From contig URIJ01000008.1 in assembly GCA_900547835.1 (NCBI GenBank), positions 1 to 25,300 of the forward strand: a DNA stretch of 25,300 nucleotides. The letters are read 5' to 3'. The notes below the pieces were generated by a model. The model did no database searches. It worked only from the letters and a program-made list of their open reading frames with translations, and was not told the DNA's origin. Within the stretch, counting starts at the first letter, position 1. Every line of letters begins with the position of its first letter. Origin of the DNA: an uncultured Collinsella sp. (GTDB lineage: Bacteria > Actinomycetota > Coriobacteriia > Coriobacteriales > Coriobacteriaceae). Of this stretch, positions 1 through 7,701 are shown piece after piece. Both the position numbers and the translations under genes were made by a program.

Positions 1-1
1 C

Positions 2-463
2 GTGGGCTTTGTGTTCCAGAATGCCGATGCCCAGCTCTTTTGCGCTACGGTGGGCGAGGAAGTTGCTTTTGGTCCCGCGCAGATGGGGTTGCCGGCAGAC
101 GAGCTCGAGCGCCGCGTGCGCGATGCCATGGGACTGTTCCAGGTTGCCGACCTTGCCGACGCCTCTCCCTATCAGCTCTCGGGCGGGCAAAAGAAGCGCG
201 TTGCGCTGGCTGCCGTCGTGTCGATGAACCCCGATATCCTGGTGCTCGACGAGCCTACCAACGGACTTGACGAGGATTCATGCGATATCGTGGTCAACTT
301 TCTACTGGCCTACGTCGCGGCGGGTAAGACGGTCTTGATGAGCACACATCACCAGGATTTGGTGCGACGCCTGGGTGCCCGTGCAATCTATATCGATCGA
401 TATCACCATGTGGTCGAGGCGTCTTCGTCGTCGTATGGAACCGAAAGCGGTGCTACGGACTAG
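2..463 (+). CDS. ECF/cobalt-type ABC transporter ATP-binding protein (5'-truncated)
   Basis: This is the C-terminal ~153 residues of an ABC ATPase of the CbiO/EcfA type, which powers uptake of metal ions or vitamins through an energy-coupling-factor transporter at the membrane. The Walker A loop lies upstream of the window. Visible motifs are the Q-loop (VFQNADAQLF, at the left edge), the ABC signature LSGGQKKR, Walker B ILVLDEPTNGLD and the H-loop STHHQD. The Q-loop context followed by VGEEVAFGP is typical of CbiO/EcfA rather than other ABC subfamilies. The substrate cannot be told, because the S-component and the rest of the operon lie outside. Assignment to the family is firm; the metal or vitamin substrate is open. 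Confidence 0.9.
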   Translation: MGFVFQNADAQLFCATVGEEVAFGPAQMGLPADELERRVRDAMGLFQVADLADASPYQLSGGQKKRVALAAVVSMNPDILVLDEPTNGLDEDSCDIVVNFLLAYVAAGKTVLMSTHHQDLVRRLGARAIYIDRYHHVVEASSSSYGTESGATD

Positions 464-483
464 TTGCTGCGTAGAGCGTGCGT

Positions 484-499
484 AGCCGCCCGCGCGGCT
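484..499 (+). terminator. Weak hairpin after the ABC ATPase gene
   Basis: AGCCGC (484-489) and GCGGCT (494-499) form a perfect 6-bp stem with a 4-nt loop, 20 nt after the ABC ATPase stop. Only TT follows, so it lacks a real U-tract. It may be an inefficient terminator or a chance GC hairpin. Confidence 0.3.
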
Positions 500-508
500 T
501 TGCCGTGA

Positions 509-517
509 TGGTATAGT
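509..517 (+). promoter_or_regulatory. Extended -10 promoter candidate for the phospholipase-like gene
   Basis: TATAGT at 512-517 is preceded by TGG (509-511), giving an extended -10 element. No recognisable -35 is present at the usual spacing. Transcription from here would begin near 524, which favours the ATG at 543 over the ATG at 531 as the start of the next gene. Confidence 0.4.
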
Positions 518-542
518 TATCCAGGTTTTTATGGGGGTGGCT

Positions 543-1391
543 ATGCCAAGCTGGAACATTCATATCGCTCAGACGGAGCGTTTGCTGGAGCGCACCGGTG
601 CGCTTGCCAATAGCGTGCGCGACCGCAATGCCTTTTTGTTTGGCTGCGTGGTTCCGGACATTTTTGTGGGCTATATGGTTCCCGGCATTGCCGATCCCAT
701 CCCGTACCGCATTACGCACTTTGCCAAGCCCGAGCCTATCCCTAAGCCTCGTGAGCATGAGTTCTGGGATACCTATGTGGCACCGTTGCTTAAAAGTTCG
801 CCCACCGGTGCGCCAGCCGCGGCGACCTCGATTATCGAGGAGCGCGAGCGACTGAATCGCGTGCACTATCCCCAGCGCTACAGGGATGCCGAGCCGGTTG
901 TCGGTCCCGGCGCTCGTGAGTTCTCGCTTGCGTCCGAGGACGTGGCGCAGTCGTTGCTCGATTTGACGCTGGGTGTCTGGTCGCATCTGGTGGCCGATAC
1001 CGTATGGAATACGCGCGTGAATCAGTACCTGGAGGCGCACGGCGGCAAGCCGTGCGAGGAGTTCCGCATTAAAAAGCAAGGCGACTTTGACTGGTTTGGC
1101 AAGACGCTCGGCATTGTTTCGATTCCGCGCGCGACCGATCGCCTGTATACTGCGGCGACGCGTTTTGGGCAGTATCCCATCCATAAGGAGTATGTGCTCA
1201 AGACCATCGGCGTTATGCACGAGATCGTGCGCGAAAACCCCGGTGAGCCCGACCATCCGCCATACCGCCTGCTGACCGAGGAGTTCTTCGACGCAACGTT
1301 TACCGAGGTCATCGAGCTGACCGAGGTGGGCTTTGCGACTCGCGTTGCTGCTTCTGACGTTCCCGCAGTCCCCCTGATCGCTAGCTGCTAG
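543..1391 (+). CDS. Zinc-dependent phospholipase C-like protein
   Basis: This 282-residue protein resembles the zinc-dependent phospholipase C fold (Zn_dep_PLPC family). Candidate metal ligands are visible: H7 in WNIHIA, D39 in VVPD, H59 in ITHF, and H148/D152 in GVWSHLVAD, which resembles the family's GxxSHxxxD helix. No signal peptide is seen, so it is probably cytoplasmic and unlike the secreted clostridial toxins; the substrate is unknown. An in-frame ATG at 531 would add four residues. ATG 543 was chosen because GGGGGTGG (533-540) can serve as its ribosome-binding site and the extended -10 at 512 would leave almost no leader for 531. It converges on the next gene, the two stops sharing CTAG at 1388-1391. 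Confidence 0.7.
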   Translation: MPSWNIHIAQTERLLERTGALANSVRDRNAFLFGCVVPDIFVGYMVPGIADPIPYRITHFAKPEPIPKPREHEFWDTYVAPLLKSSPTGAPAAATSIIEERERLNRVHYPQRYRDAEPVVGPGAREFSLASEDVAQSLLDLTLGVWSHLVADTVWNTRVNQYLEAHGGKPCEEFRIKKQGDFDWFGKTLGIVSIPRATDRLYTAATRFGQYPIHKEYVLKTIGVMHEIVRENPGEPDHPPYRLLTEEFFDATFTEVIELTEVGFATRVAASDVPAVPLIASC

Positions 1392-2461
1392 CTGGCCGGC
1401 TTGACGGCGAACAGCTCATCCCAATCGACCAATAGCTCCCGCCGCAGGGCATCTTCGGTGGTGCGTTCCTGATCGGTCTTTGGGATGTAGGGGAGCCCTG
1501 CCTTTTTATGGATGAGTTCGGCGATGTTGTTAAAGCTCTTCGTGTCTTTGATTTGCTCATAGGTTATCTGGATAACGTCATAGCCCATGCTTGTGAGGGC
1601 GGTGGTGCGCTCGGCATCGGAGAGACTTGCGGCTTCGCCATCGTGGGCGGAGCGGCCTTGGCATTCCAAGATGACGCCCATGCTGTCGGTGTTGCTCTCG
1701 ATGAGGATATCGGCGTAGCAGCAGGTTTTGTCATACAGTGAGCGCGCGGCGTCGCTGAGTGGGATGCGCACGTTGTTTGCGATGTTGATACCCATGCCGC
1801 CCTCGTTGCGGGGGAGCGAGACAAGTATGGAGGTCTGTACTTCGAAGGGCGAGGCGGTCTGCCCCGTCATGTGCTCGGCCGCCCAGCGCAGTTGTTTAAC
1901 GCCGCGCAGGCCTGCAGCCTGCTTGGCGAACGCGGCGATATCCGCCGCGCTGAGGAGCGGCGGGCGCTTCCACAAATTGGTGTCATTGCCCTTGGTGTCG
2001 ACAACACGCTCCCAACCGCAGTTGGGTGGAATGAGCTTAAGCGAAATGGCTTCATCGAGTTGTTGTTGCGTTCGCTCGCAGGGCTTAAACACTGCAAAGG
2101 AGCCGCACATCTCGTGGCAAGCCATGAGTAACTGGTTGCGTGAGACCTGCGTAGCAAGGCTGAGCATGGTAAACTCGGGCGACGTGACATCAAATCCATG
2201 TTCAGTTTGCCTAAACGACCCGGGAGGCGGCTCTTGGGTTAGCAGACGGCTGTGAAATAGCTTTCCGTTCGCGCGTTGTTTTCTTTCGCCCACGAATCTC
2301 CAAACTGGTGTGCCGAGCAAGTCTTTAAATACTGGCTGTTTTGAGTAATGCACCAAGCGATGGTCATGGTCGGGCGGCAGGATTGCCGGATAGAGTCCGA
2401 GTATCTGGGGCGGGATGCGATAGTACTGAAAAGCCGTGGGTCCGCAGGCAAGAAATGACAT
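1388..2461 (-). CDS. DUF559-like (PD-(D/E)XK nuclease fold) protein of unknown function
   Basis: A 357-residue protein with no assigned function. The C-terminal third has the layout of a DUF559/Vsr-like restriction-endonuclease fold: E207 in a SPFE motif, D251 in YADILIE, E266 and Q268 in ILECQG, H273, then D282/R285 and MGYDVIQITYEQI. The last acidic-x-Lys position is Gln (ExQ). The N-terminal half (TSPEFTMLSLAT ... LLMACHEMCGSF) resembles the non-nuclease half of AbiEi/DUF559-type proteins. Family membership is inferred from pattern only. It stands alone with no restriction or methylase partner. It has no clear Shine-Dalgarno sequence, and an inverted-repeat pair lies in its upstream region (2506-2640). 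Whether it cuts DNA is unknown. Confidence 0.55.
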   Translation of the reverse strand: MSFLACGPTAFQYYRIPPQILGLYPAILPPDHDHRLVHYSKQPVFKDLLGTPVWRFVGERKQRANGKLFHSRLLTQEPPPGSFRQTEHGFDVTSPEFTMLSLATQVSRNQLLMACHEMCGSFAVFKPCERTQQQLDEAISLKLIPPNCGWERVVDTKGNDTNLWKRPPLLSAADIAAFAKQAAGLRGVKQLRWAAEHMTGQTASPFEVQTSILVSLPRNEGGMGINIANNVRIPLSDAARSLYDKTCCYADILIESNTDSMGVILECQGRSAHDGEAASLSDAERTTALTSMGYDVIQITYEQIKDTKSFNNIAELIHKKAGLPYIPKTDQERTTEDALRRELLVDWDELFAVKPAS

Positions 2462-2505
2462 GGCGATCCGATCGTTTGAGCGTTGATTGGGCTAGAAAAG
2501 CTATT

Positions 2506-2640
2506 CGTTTCGGAAGTGCGGGGAAAAAGACAAATAGGTCAGACACAAGCGGTATTTAAGCCAACTTTATCAGGGGTTTTGTTGAAATAAAAGGGCTTGT
2601 GCTCGGGGGTAAGCAATTTTTCCCCGCACTTCCGAAAACG
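2506..2640. repeat. ~135-bp element with ~21-bp inverted terminal repeats
   Basis: Positions 2508-2528 and 2617-2637 are perfect inverted complements over 21 bases (core GGAAGTGCGGGG). With one extra T in the right arm, the match extends to CG at both ends. The ~88-bp interior is AT-rich and holds a nested inverted pair, CACAAGC (2544-2550) and GCTTGTG (2595-2601). It lies about 45 bp upstream of the nuclease-like gene. It could be a MITE-like remnant, a two-site operator or a cruciform. No clear target-site duplication flanks it. Confidence 0.7.
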
Positions 2641-2811
2641 CGGTCGATCCGGCTCTTGCTAAAACGATTCAGCAGCATCGGATAAGGTGTGGGTTTGCCA
2701 CCGGGTGAACACTTTTAGCGCCTGAGGCTTTATTTTTTGGCCTCGAAGGGTGGATTTTGCGCTTTTGGTAAAGAAATGAGTGCGTGTTTTGCTGTGTGCT
2801 GGCATTGGTAC

Positions 2812-2846
2812 AAAAAAGGGCCCGGAAGGCGAAGCCTTCCGGGCCC
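2812..2846 (-). terminator. Rho-independent terminator of pyk
   Basis: On the minus strand a 13-bp perfect GC-rich stem (arms 2834-2846 and 2818-2830, 3-nt loop at 2831-2833) is followed by six U (complement of 2812-2817), about 30 nt after the pyk stop. Confidence 0.93.
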
Positions 2847-2877
2847 TTTGCAATGCAAGTGTGCTTGCAAGTGCGAT

Positions 2878-4338
2878 TTAGCGCACCTGAGCGACGTAAG
2901 CGACGTTGGTCGAGGAGACCTTGTCCTCGAGCTGGACGCTCATGCGGGGATCGCCGGCGGTGGCGACGGTCAGATCGCCGGCCTCGACGTAGCCGAGCTC
3001 CTTAGCGGTCTCGATCGCCTTGACGATCGTGCCGTTGACGGTGCCCTGGGTAATCTCGGCCTGGTGCGGGATAACGCCCCAGTACATAATCATCTGCTGG
3101 ACGGCCCACTCGTGGCGGGAGAACGCGCAGATCGGCATGTTGGGACGGAAGTGCGAGATCAGGCGAGCGGTACGACCGGTGGTCGTCGGCACGGTGATGC
3201 ACTTGGCGCCAACGGTGGTAGCCATGTTCACAGCGGACATACCCACAACGTTGTTGACGACGCGGGTGCCGTGAGCATCGGCCGGAACCTCGAGCGGAGC
3301 GTGGGCCGGGAGGTACTTCTCGGTCTCGAGAGCAATGCTGGCCTGCATCTTAACGGCCTCGACCGGGTACTTACCGGCAGCGGACTCGCCGGACAGCATA
3401 ACGGCGTCGGTGCCGTCGTAAATGGCGTTAGCAACGTCGGCAACCTCGGCGCGCGTCGGGCGCGGGTTCTGCTGCATGGAGTCGAGCATCTGCGTAGCAG
3501 TGATGACGGGCTTGTAGGCCGCGTTGCACTTGGCGATGATCTCCTTCTGGATGTGGGGAACGAGCTCGGGCTTGATCTCGATGCCCAGGTCGCCACGGGC
3601 GACCATGATGCCGTCGGAAGCCTCGAGGATCTCGTCGAAGTTCTCGACGCCCAGGGCGCACTCGATCTTCGGGAAGATCGTCACGTGCTCGCCGCCGTTC
3701 TCGCGGCAAAGCTTGCGGATGCCACGGACGGACTCGCCGTCACGGATGAAGGAAGCGGCGATGTAGTCGATGTTCTCGGTCAGGCCAAAGAGGATGTCCT
3801 GACGATCGCGCTCGGTGATGGCGGGCAGCGAGATGTTGACGTTGGGCATGTTGACGCCCTTGCGCTCGCCGATCAGGCCGTCGTTCTTAACGACACAGGT
3901 CATGTCCTGGCCGTCGACGGACTCGACCTCGAGGGCAACCAGGCCGTCATCGATCAGGATGAGGGAGCCCTTCTCGACCTCGGAGGGCAGAGCCAGGTAG
4001 TCGAGGGAGATGTGCTCAGCGGTGCCGTGGAAATCCTCGGACGTGGGCTGAGCGGTGACGACAATCTTGTCGCCGGTCTTGACGGCGACCTTCTTGCCGT
4101 CGACCAGAAGGCCGGTGCGGACCTCGGGGCCCTTGGTGTCGAGCAGGATGCCGACGGGCAGACCGAGCTCCTTGGAAATACGACGGACGCGCTCGATGCG
4201 ACCGTGGTGCTCGTCGTAGGATCCGTGCGAGAAGTTAAAACGGGCGACGTTCATGCCCGCCTTGATCATCTCGCGGATGGTCTCGTCGCTATCGCAGGCG
4301 GGACCCATGGTGCATACAATCTTGGTGCGCTTGTACAT
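2878..4338 (-). CDS. pyk: Pyruvate kinase
   Basis: Transfers phosphate from phosphoenolpyruvate to ADP, giving pyruvate and ATP in the last step of glycolysis. At 486 residues it is a standard bacterial enzyme without the extra C-terminal PEP-utiliser domain. The N-terminal KIVCTMGPA and MNVARFNFSHG motifs bind nucleotide and phosphate. The catalytic lysine is K224 in IFPKIE, with metal ligands E226 and D250 (MVARGDLG). ATQMLDSM follows, and the last ~130 residues form the allosteric domain. The start is set by GGAGG a few bases upstream on the minus strand. It is monocistronic, with its own -10 candidate and a strong terminator. A long antisense open frame across it is a codon-bias shadow. 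Confidence 0.97.
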   Translation of the reverse strand: MYKRTKIVCTMGPACDSDETIREMIKAGMNVARFNFSHGSYDEHHGRIERVRRISKELGLPVGILLDTKGPEVRTGLLVDGKKVAVKTGDKIVVTAQPTSEDFHGTAEHISLDYLALPSEVEKGSLILIDDGLVALEVESVDGQDMTCVVKNDGLIGERKGVNMPNVNISLPAITERDRQDILFGLTENIDYIAASFIRDGESVRGIRKLCRENGGEHVTIFPKIECALGVENFDEILEASDGIMVARGDLGIEIKPELVPHIQKEIIAKCNAAYKPVITATQMLDSMQQNPRPTRAEVADVANAIYDGTDAVMLSGESAAGKYPVEAVKMQASIALETEKYLPAHAPLEVPADAHGTRVVNNVVGMSAVNMATTVGAKCITVPTTTGRTARLISHFRPNMPICAFSRHEWAVQQMIMYWGVIPHQAEITQGTVNGTIVKAIETAKELGYVEAGDLTVATAGDPRMSVQLEDKVSSTNVAYVAQVR

Positions 4339-4401
4339 TCAGACCTCCATCTGACATCGTCTTGCGCTGATAGATAAACCATAAGAAATAAAACCGTGTT
4401 G

Positions 4402-4407
4402 ATTATA
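4402..4407 (-). promoter_or_regulatory. -10 candidate for pyk
   Basis: On the minus strand this is a perfect TATAAT, about 64 nt upstream of the pyk start codon. No convincing -35 hexamer lies at 16-18 nt spacing, so the promoter call rests on the -10 element alone. Confidence 0.45.
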
Positions 4408-4631
4408 ACGAAATGCTGACCGAATACCCCATAAAATCGACCGTATGCCGAATTAGAAGTTCATTTTTTGCGGGATAAACGGTATATGAAAAAATTTACC
4501 AACCGCTCTAACCGCTGCTATCTGGGCGATATGTCAGTTTGGCGATGTGCCGAAGAAAAAACGTTTTACCAATGTTGAGCATCACACGGTCTGCACCGTT
4601 GCGTGCGGACCATATTTCCAAACCGATTGTT

Positions 4632-4661
4632 TTGGCTAGACGCGTCGCTTTGGGGTACCAT
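4632..4661 (+). promoter_or_regulatory. Promoter candidate for the calcium ATPase
   Basis: TTGGCT (4632-4637) and TACCAT (4656-4661) are separated by 18 bp. Both hexamers are imperfect, but transcription from here would start near 4668, just before the two leader hairpins. Confidence 0.35.
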
Positions 4662-4670
4662 AGCTCCACT

Positions 4671-4769
4671 ATCAACTGCCGCTCAGCACGGCAGCCTTGA
4701 TGAGCCCTTGCCCTTCTCCTGGGAATTATGATCGGGCATCAATCTGCTGAGTGGCCCGAATCCCAGGAG
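4671..4769 (+). promoter_or_regulatory. Structured leader with SD-sequestering hairpin
   Basis: Two hairpins precede the ATPase. The first pairs ATCAA+CTGCCG (4671-4681) with CGGCAG+TTGAT (4689-4694 and 4697-4701), with a CC bulge. The second pairs CTCCTGGGA (4716-4724) with TCCCAGGAG (4761-4769), with an inner TCGGGC/GCCCGA stem (4732-4737/4754-4759). Its right arm contains most of the Shine-Dalgarno AGGAGG (4765-4770), so folding should block initiation. This may be a cis-regulatory RNA. It does not show the GGGGAGUAG signature of the yybP-ykoY manganese riboswitch. Confidence 0.5.
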
Positions 4770-4779
4770 GGGACTCTAT

Positions 4780-7461
4780 ATGCAAAAGGAATACCTGTCC
4801 GCCGCGGCGGAGGTACTCAGCGACCAAGGTGTCGATGAGAACCTCGGCCTGAGCAGCGACGAGGCGTCGTCGCGCCTCGCCAAGACAGGCCCTAACAAGC
4901 TTGAGGAAGCCGAGAAGACGCCGTTGTGGAAGCGCTTCTTTGAGCAGATGGCCGACCCCATGGTCATCATGCTGATCGTTGCCGCCGTCATCAGTGCACT
5001 CACGGGCATGGTCAAGGGCGAGGCGGACTTTGCCGATGTCGCCATCATCATGTTCGTCGTTATCGTCAACTCGGTGCTGGGCGTGGTCCAGGAGGCTAAA
5101 AGCGAGGAAGCTCTCGAGGCATTGCAGGAGATGAGCGCCGCGCAGTCCAAGGTTCTGCGCGACGGCAAGCTCGTGCACCTGCCGAGCGCCGAGCTCGTGC
5201 CCGGTGACGTGATCATGCTCGAGGCGGGCGACTCCGTCCCGGCCGACTGCCGCGTGCTCGAGAGCGCCACGATGAAGATCGAAGAGGCCGCGCTCACCGG
5301 CGAGTCCGTGCCCGTAGAGAAGCACGCCAACGTGATCGAGCTCGCCGCGGGCACCGATGACGTGCCGCTCGGCGACCGCAAGAACATGTGCTACATGGGT
5401 TCCACCGTGGTATACGGCCGCGGCCGCGCCGTCGTGGTCGGCACTGGCATGAACACCGAGATGGGTAAGATCGCCGGCGCCCTGGCCGAGGCCAAGGAAG
5501 AGCTCACGCCGCTGCAGGTGAAGCTTGCCGAGCTCAGCCGCATCCTCACCATCATGGTTATCGTCATCTGCGTCGTTATCTTTGGCGTCGATATCATCCG
5601 CCACGGCGTGGGCAACGTTCTTACCGACCCGACCGCCCTGCTCGACACCTTTATGGTCGCCGTCTCGCTTGCCGTCGCCGCCATCCCCGAGGGCCTGGTC
5701 GCCGTCGTGACCATCGTGCTTTCGCTCGGCGTGACCAAGATGGCCAAGCGTCAGGCAATCATCCGCAAGCTCTCTGCCGTCGAGACTCTCGGCTGCACGC
5801 AGACCATCTGCTCCGACAAGACCGGTACCCTTACCCAGAACAAGATGACCGTCGTCAAGCACGAACTCGCCGCGCCCAAGGAGAAGTTCCTGGCCGGCAT
5901 GGCGCTGTGCTCCGATGCCCAGTGGGATGAGGAGCTGGGCGAGGCCGTGGGCGAGCCGACCGAGTGCGCGCTCGTCAACGATGCCGGCAAGGCGGGCCTC
6001 ACTGGCCTGACTGCCGAGCACCCGCGCGTGGGCGAGGCCCCGTTCGACTCGGGCCGTAAGATGATGTCCGTGGTCGTCGAGACCCTGGACGGCGAGTATG
6101 AGCAGTACACCAAGGGCGCGCCCGACGTGGTGATCGGCCTGTGCACCCATATCTACGACGGCGACAAGGTCGTTCCGCTGACCGAGGAGCGTCGCGCCGA
6201 GCTCGTGGCCGCCAACAAGGCCATGGCCGACGAGGCCCTGCGCGTGCTGGCGCTGGCAAGCCGCACCTACACCGAGGTCCCGAGCGACTGCAGCCCCGCT
6301 GCGCTCGAGCACGACCTGGTCTTCTGCGGCCTGTCCGGCATGATTGACCCTGTCCGCCCCGAGGTCGCCGACGCCATCCGCGAGGCCCACGATGCCGGTA
6401 TCCGCACCGTCATGATCACGGGCGACCACATCGACACCGCCGTGGCCATCGCCAAGCAGCTGGGCATCGTCACCGATCGCAACCATGCCATCACCGGTGC
6501 CGACCTCGATCGCATGAGCGACGAGGAACTCGACGCGCACATCGAGGACTACGGCGTGTACGCCCGCGTCCAACCCGAGCACAAGACCCGCATCGTCGAG
6601 GCTTGGAAGTCGCGCGACCAGATCGTGGCCATGACAGGCGATGGCGTCAACGACGCCCCGTCCATCAAGCGCGCCGATATCGGCGTGGGTATGGGCATCA
6701 CCGGCACCGACGTTACCAAGAACGTCGCCGACATGGTGCTTGCCGACGACAACTTCGCCACCATCATCGGTGCCTGCGAAGAGGGCCGTCGCATCTACGA
6801 CAACATCCGCAAGGTCATCCAGTTCCTGCTTTCGGCCAACCTTGCCGAGGTCTTCTCGGTGTTCATCGCCACGCTCATCGGCTTTACCATCTTCCAGCCG
6901 GTGCAGCTGCTGTGGGTGAACCTGGTCACCGACTGCTTCCCCGCGCTCGCGCTGGGCATGGAGGATGCCGAGGGCGACATCATGAAGCGCAAGCCGCGCA
7001 ACGCCAAGGACGGCGTCTTTGCCGGACATATGGGTCTGGACTGCGTGGTCCAGGGCCTGATCATCACCGTGCTGGTGCTGGCGAGCTTCTTTGTGGGCGT
7101 GTACTTTGACATGGGCTACATCCACATCGCCGATATGATCGCCGGCAATGCCGACGAGGAAGGCGTGATGATGGCGTTCATCACGCTCAACATGGTCGAG
7201 ATTTTCCACTGCTTCAATATGCGCAGCCGTCGTGCGTCGCTGTTCACCATGAAGAAGCAGAACAAGTGGCTGTGGGCTTCTGCCGCGCTGGCACTGGTGC
7301 TGACGGTGATCGTGACCGTGCAGCCGACGCTTGCCGAGATGTTCTTCGGCCCTGTGACGCTTGAGCTCAAGGGCGTTCTTGCCGCTTTGGGCCTGGCCTT
7401 CCTGATCATCCCGCTTATGGAGATCTACAAGGCGATCATGCGCGCTGTGGAGAAAGAGTAG
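4780..7461 (+). CDS. Calcium-transporting P-type ATPase (P2 type)
   Basis: An 893-residue membrane pump that uses ATP to export cations, most likely Ca2+. The N-terminal cation-ATPase domain is followed by TGES (173-176), PEGL in M4 (E304), the phosphorylated aspartate D346 in SDKTGTLT and the hinge TGDGVNDAP (619-627). Calcium-site residues known from SERCA are kept: E304, N687 and E690 in M5 (NLAE), and N714, T717 and D718 in M6 (NLVTD). This favours Ca2+ over K+, Na+ or heavy metals; no CPx motif is present. Length is like bacterial Ca-ATPases such as Listeria LMCA1. AGGAGG at 4765-4770 sets the start, and that site is buried in a leader hairpin, suggesting translational control. The gene appears monocistronic. 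Confidence 0.92.
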   Translation: MQKEYLSAAAEVLSDQGVDENLGLSSDEASSRLAKTGPNKLEEAEKTPLWKRFFEQMADPMVIMLIVAAVISALTGMVKGEADFADVAIIMFVVIVNSVLGVVQEAKSEEALEALQEMSAAQSKVLRDGKLVHLPSAELVPGDVIMLEAGDSVPADCRVLESATMKIEEAALTGESVPVEKHANVIELAAGTDDVPLGDRKNMCYMGSTVVYGRGRAVVVGTGMNTEMGKIAGALAEAKEELTPLQVKLAELSRILTIMVIVICVVIFGVDIIRHGVGNVLTDPTALLDTFMVAVSLAVAAIPEGLVAVVTIVLSLGVTKMAKRQAIIRKLSAVETLGCTQTICSDKTGTLTQNKMTVVKHELAAPKEKFLAGMALCSDAQWDEELGEAVGEPTECALVNDAGKAGLTGLTAEHPRVGEAPFDSGRKMMSVVVETLDGEYEQYTKGAPDVVIGLCTHIYDGDKVVPLTEERRAELVAANKAMADEALRVLALASRTYTEVPSDCSPAALEHDLVFCGLSGMIDPVRPEVADAIREAHDAGIRTVMITGDHIDTAVAIAKQLGIVTDRNHAITGADLDRMSDEELDAHIEDYGVYARVQPEHKTRIVEAWKSRDQIVAMTGDGVNDAPSIKRADIGVGMGITGTDVTKNVADMVLADDNFATIIGACEEGRRIYDNIRKVIQFLLSANLAEVFSVFIATLIGFTIFQPVQLLWVNLVTDCFPALALGMEDAEGDIMKRKPRNAKDGVFAGHMGLDCVVQGLIITVLVLASFFVGVYFDMGYIHIADMIAGNADEEGVMMAFITLNMVEIFHCFNMRSRRASLFTMKKQNKWLWASAALALVLTVIVTVQPTLAEMFFGPVTLELKGVLAALGLAFLIIPLMEIYKAIMRAVEKE

Positions 7462-7472
7462 CGTACTCGTCC

Positions 7473-7560
7473 GGGCCCGCCCCACGCCCTTTCTCCCTCA
7501 CTGGTCCTCGCGCTTCGCGCTGCGGGATCGTTCGGGAGAAAGGGCTTCCGGGGCGGGCCC
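7473..7560. repeat. Long intergenic palindrome after the calcium ATPase
   Basis: An 11-bp arm (7473-7483/7550-7560, GGGCCCGCCCC) continues, after a small internal loop, into a 12-bp arm (7486-7497/7534-7545, GCCCTTTCTCCC), giving about 23 paired bases. The 36-nt apex itself contains a small GCGC/GCGC hairpin. It begins 11 nt after the ATPase stop. No U-tract follows directly, so it is not a textbook terminator. It could stabilise the mRNA 3' end or be a repeated intergenic element. Confidence 0.75.
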
Positions 7561-7619
7561 TGCGGTATCCTTGCTGGCTTTTCTTCCGTGCGGATGAAAA
7601 GGGCTGAGGGAAAGTTTGT

Positions 7620-7653
7620 GAGCTGGTCGGGCTTTGCCCGGCCAGCTCTTTTT
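7620..7653 (+). terminator. Rho-independent terminator before rsgA
   Basis: Stem 7620-7632/7636-7648 has 13 bp with one G:U pair, a TTT loop and five T (7649-7653). It ends transcription from the ATPase side and lies inside an upstream in-frame extension of rsgA. It therefore argues against the ATG at 7588 as the rsgA start. Confidence 0.9.
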
Positions 7654-7701
7654 GATTTAAAATACCTGCTCAGTTGTGATTTATGGTGCTGGGAGGCGCT
7701 T

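Larger units (their letters stand above)
2462..2877. other. Intergenic region between pyk and the nuclease-like gene
   Basis: This 416-bp stretch is AT-richer than its surroundings and holds no convincing gene. It contains the inverted-repeat element at 2506-2640 and the pyk terminator at 2812-2846. A further short GAGGC/GCCTC inverted pair lies around 2723-2745. The promoter of the nuclease-like gene must lie here, but no good -35/-10 pair was found. Confidence 0.7.
4339..4779. other. Divergent intergenic region between pyk and the calcium ATPase
   Basis: This 441-bp AT-rich spacer separates two divergent genes. It holds the pyk -10 (4402-4407), a hairpin at 4588-4611 (9-bp stem with one U:G pair, 6-nt loop), a possible ATPase promoter (4632-4661) and a structured leader (4671-4769). 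A 30-codon open frame at 4486-4578 has no usable ribosome-binding site and is not called. Confidence 0.7.

Noticed and set aside
2506..2640. Complete transposable element
   Set aside because: No transposase and no clear target-site duplication; kept only as an inverted-repeat element of unknown nature.
2737..4377. 546-codon plus-strand open frame
   Set aside because: It is antisense to pyk, rich in Asp/Gly/Val/Leu from reversed codon bias, and has no recognisable motif.
4486..4578. 30-codon open frame in the pyk/ATPase spacer
   Set aside because: No usable ribosome-binding site and no supporting feature.
4662..4779. yybP-ykoY manganese riboswitch upstream of the P-type ATPase
   Set aside because: Considered because this riboswitch can precede P-type ATPases, but the GGGGAGUAG signature is absent; only a generic structured leader is claimed.
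4726..7485. 919-codon minus-strand open frame
   Set aside because: Antisense to the calcium ATPase; a His/Asp-rich shadow of high-GC codon usage.
7588..7701. N-terminal extension of rsgA from ATG 7588
   Set aside because: It would translate through a strong rho-independent terminator; GTG 7702 has a good ribosome-binding site.
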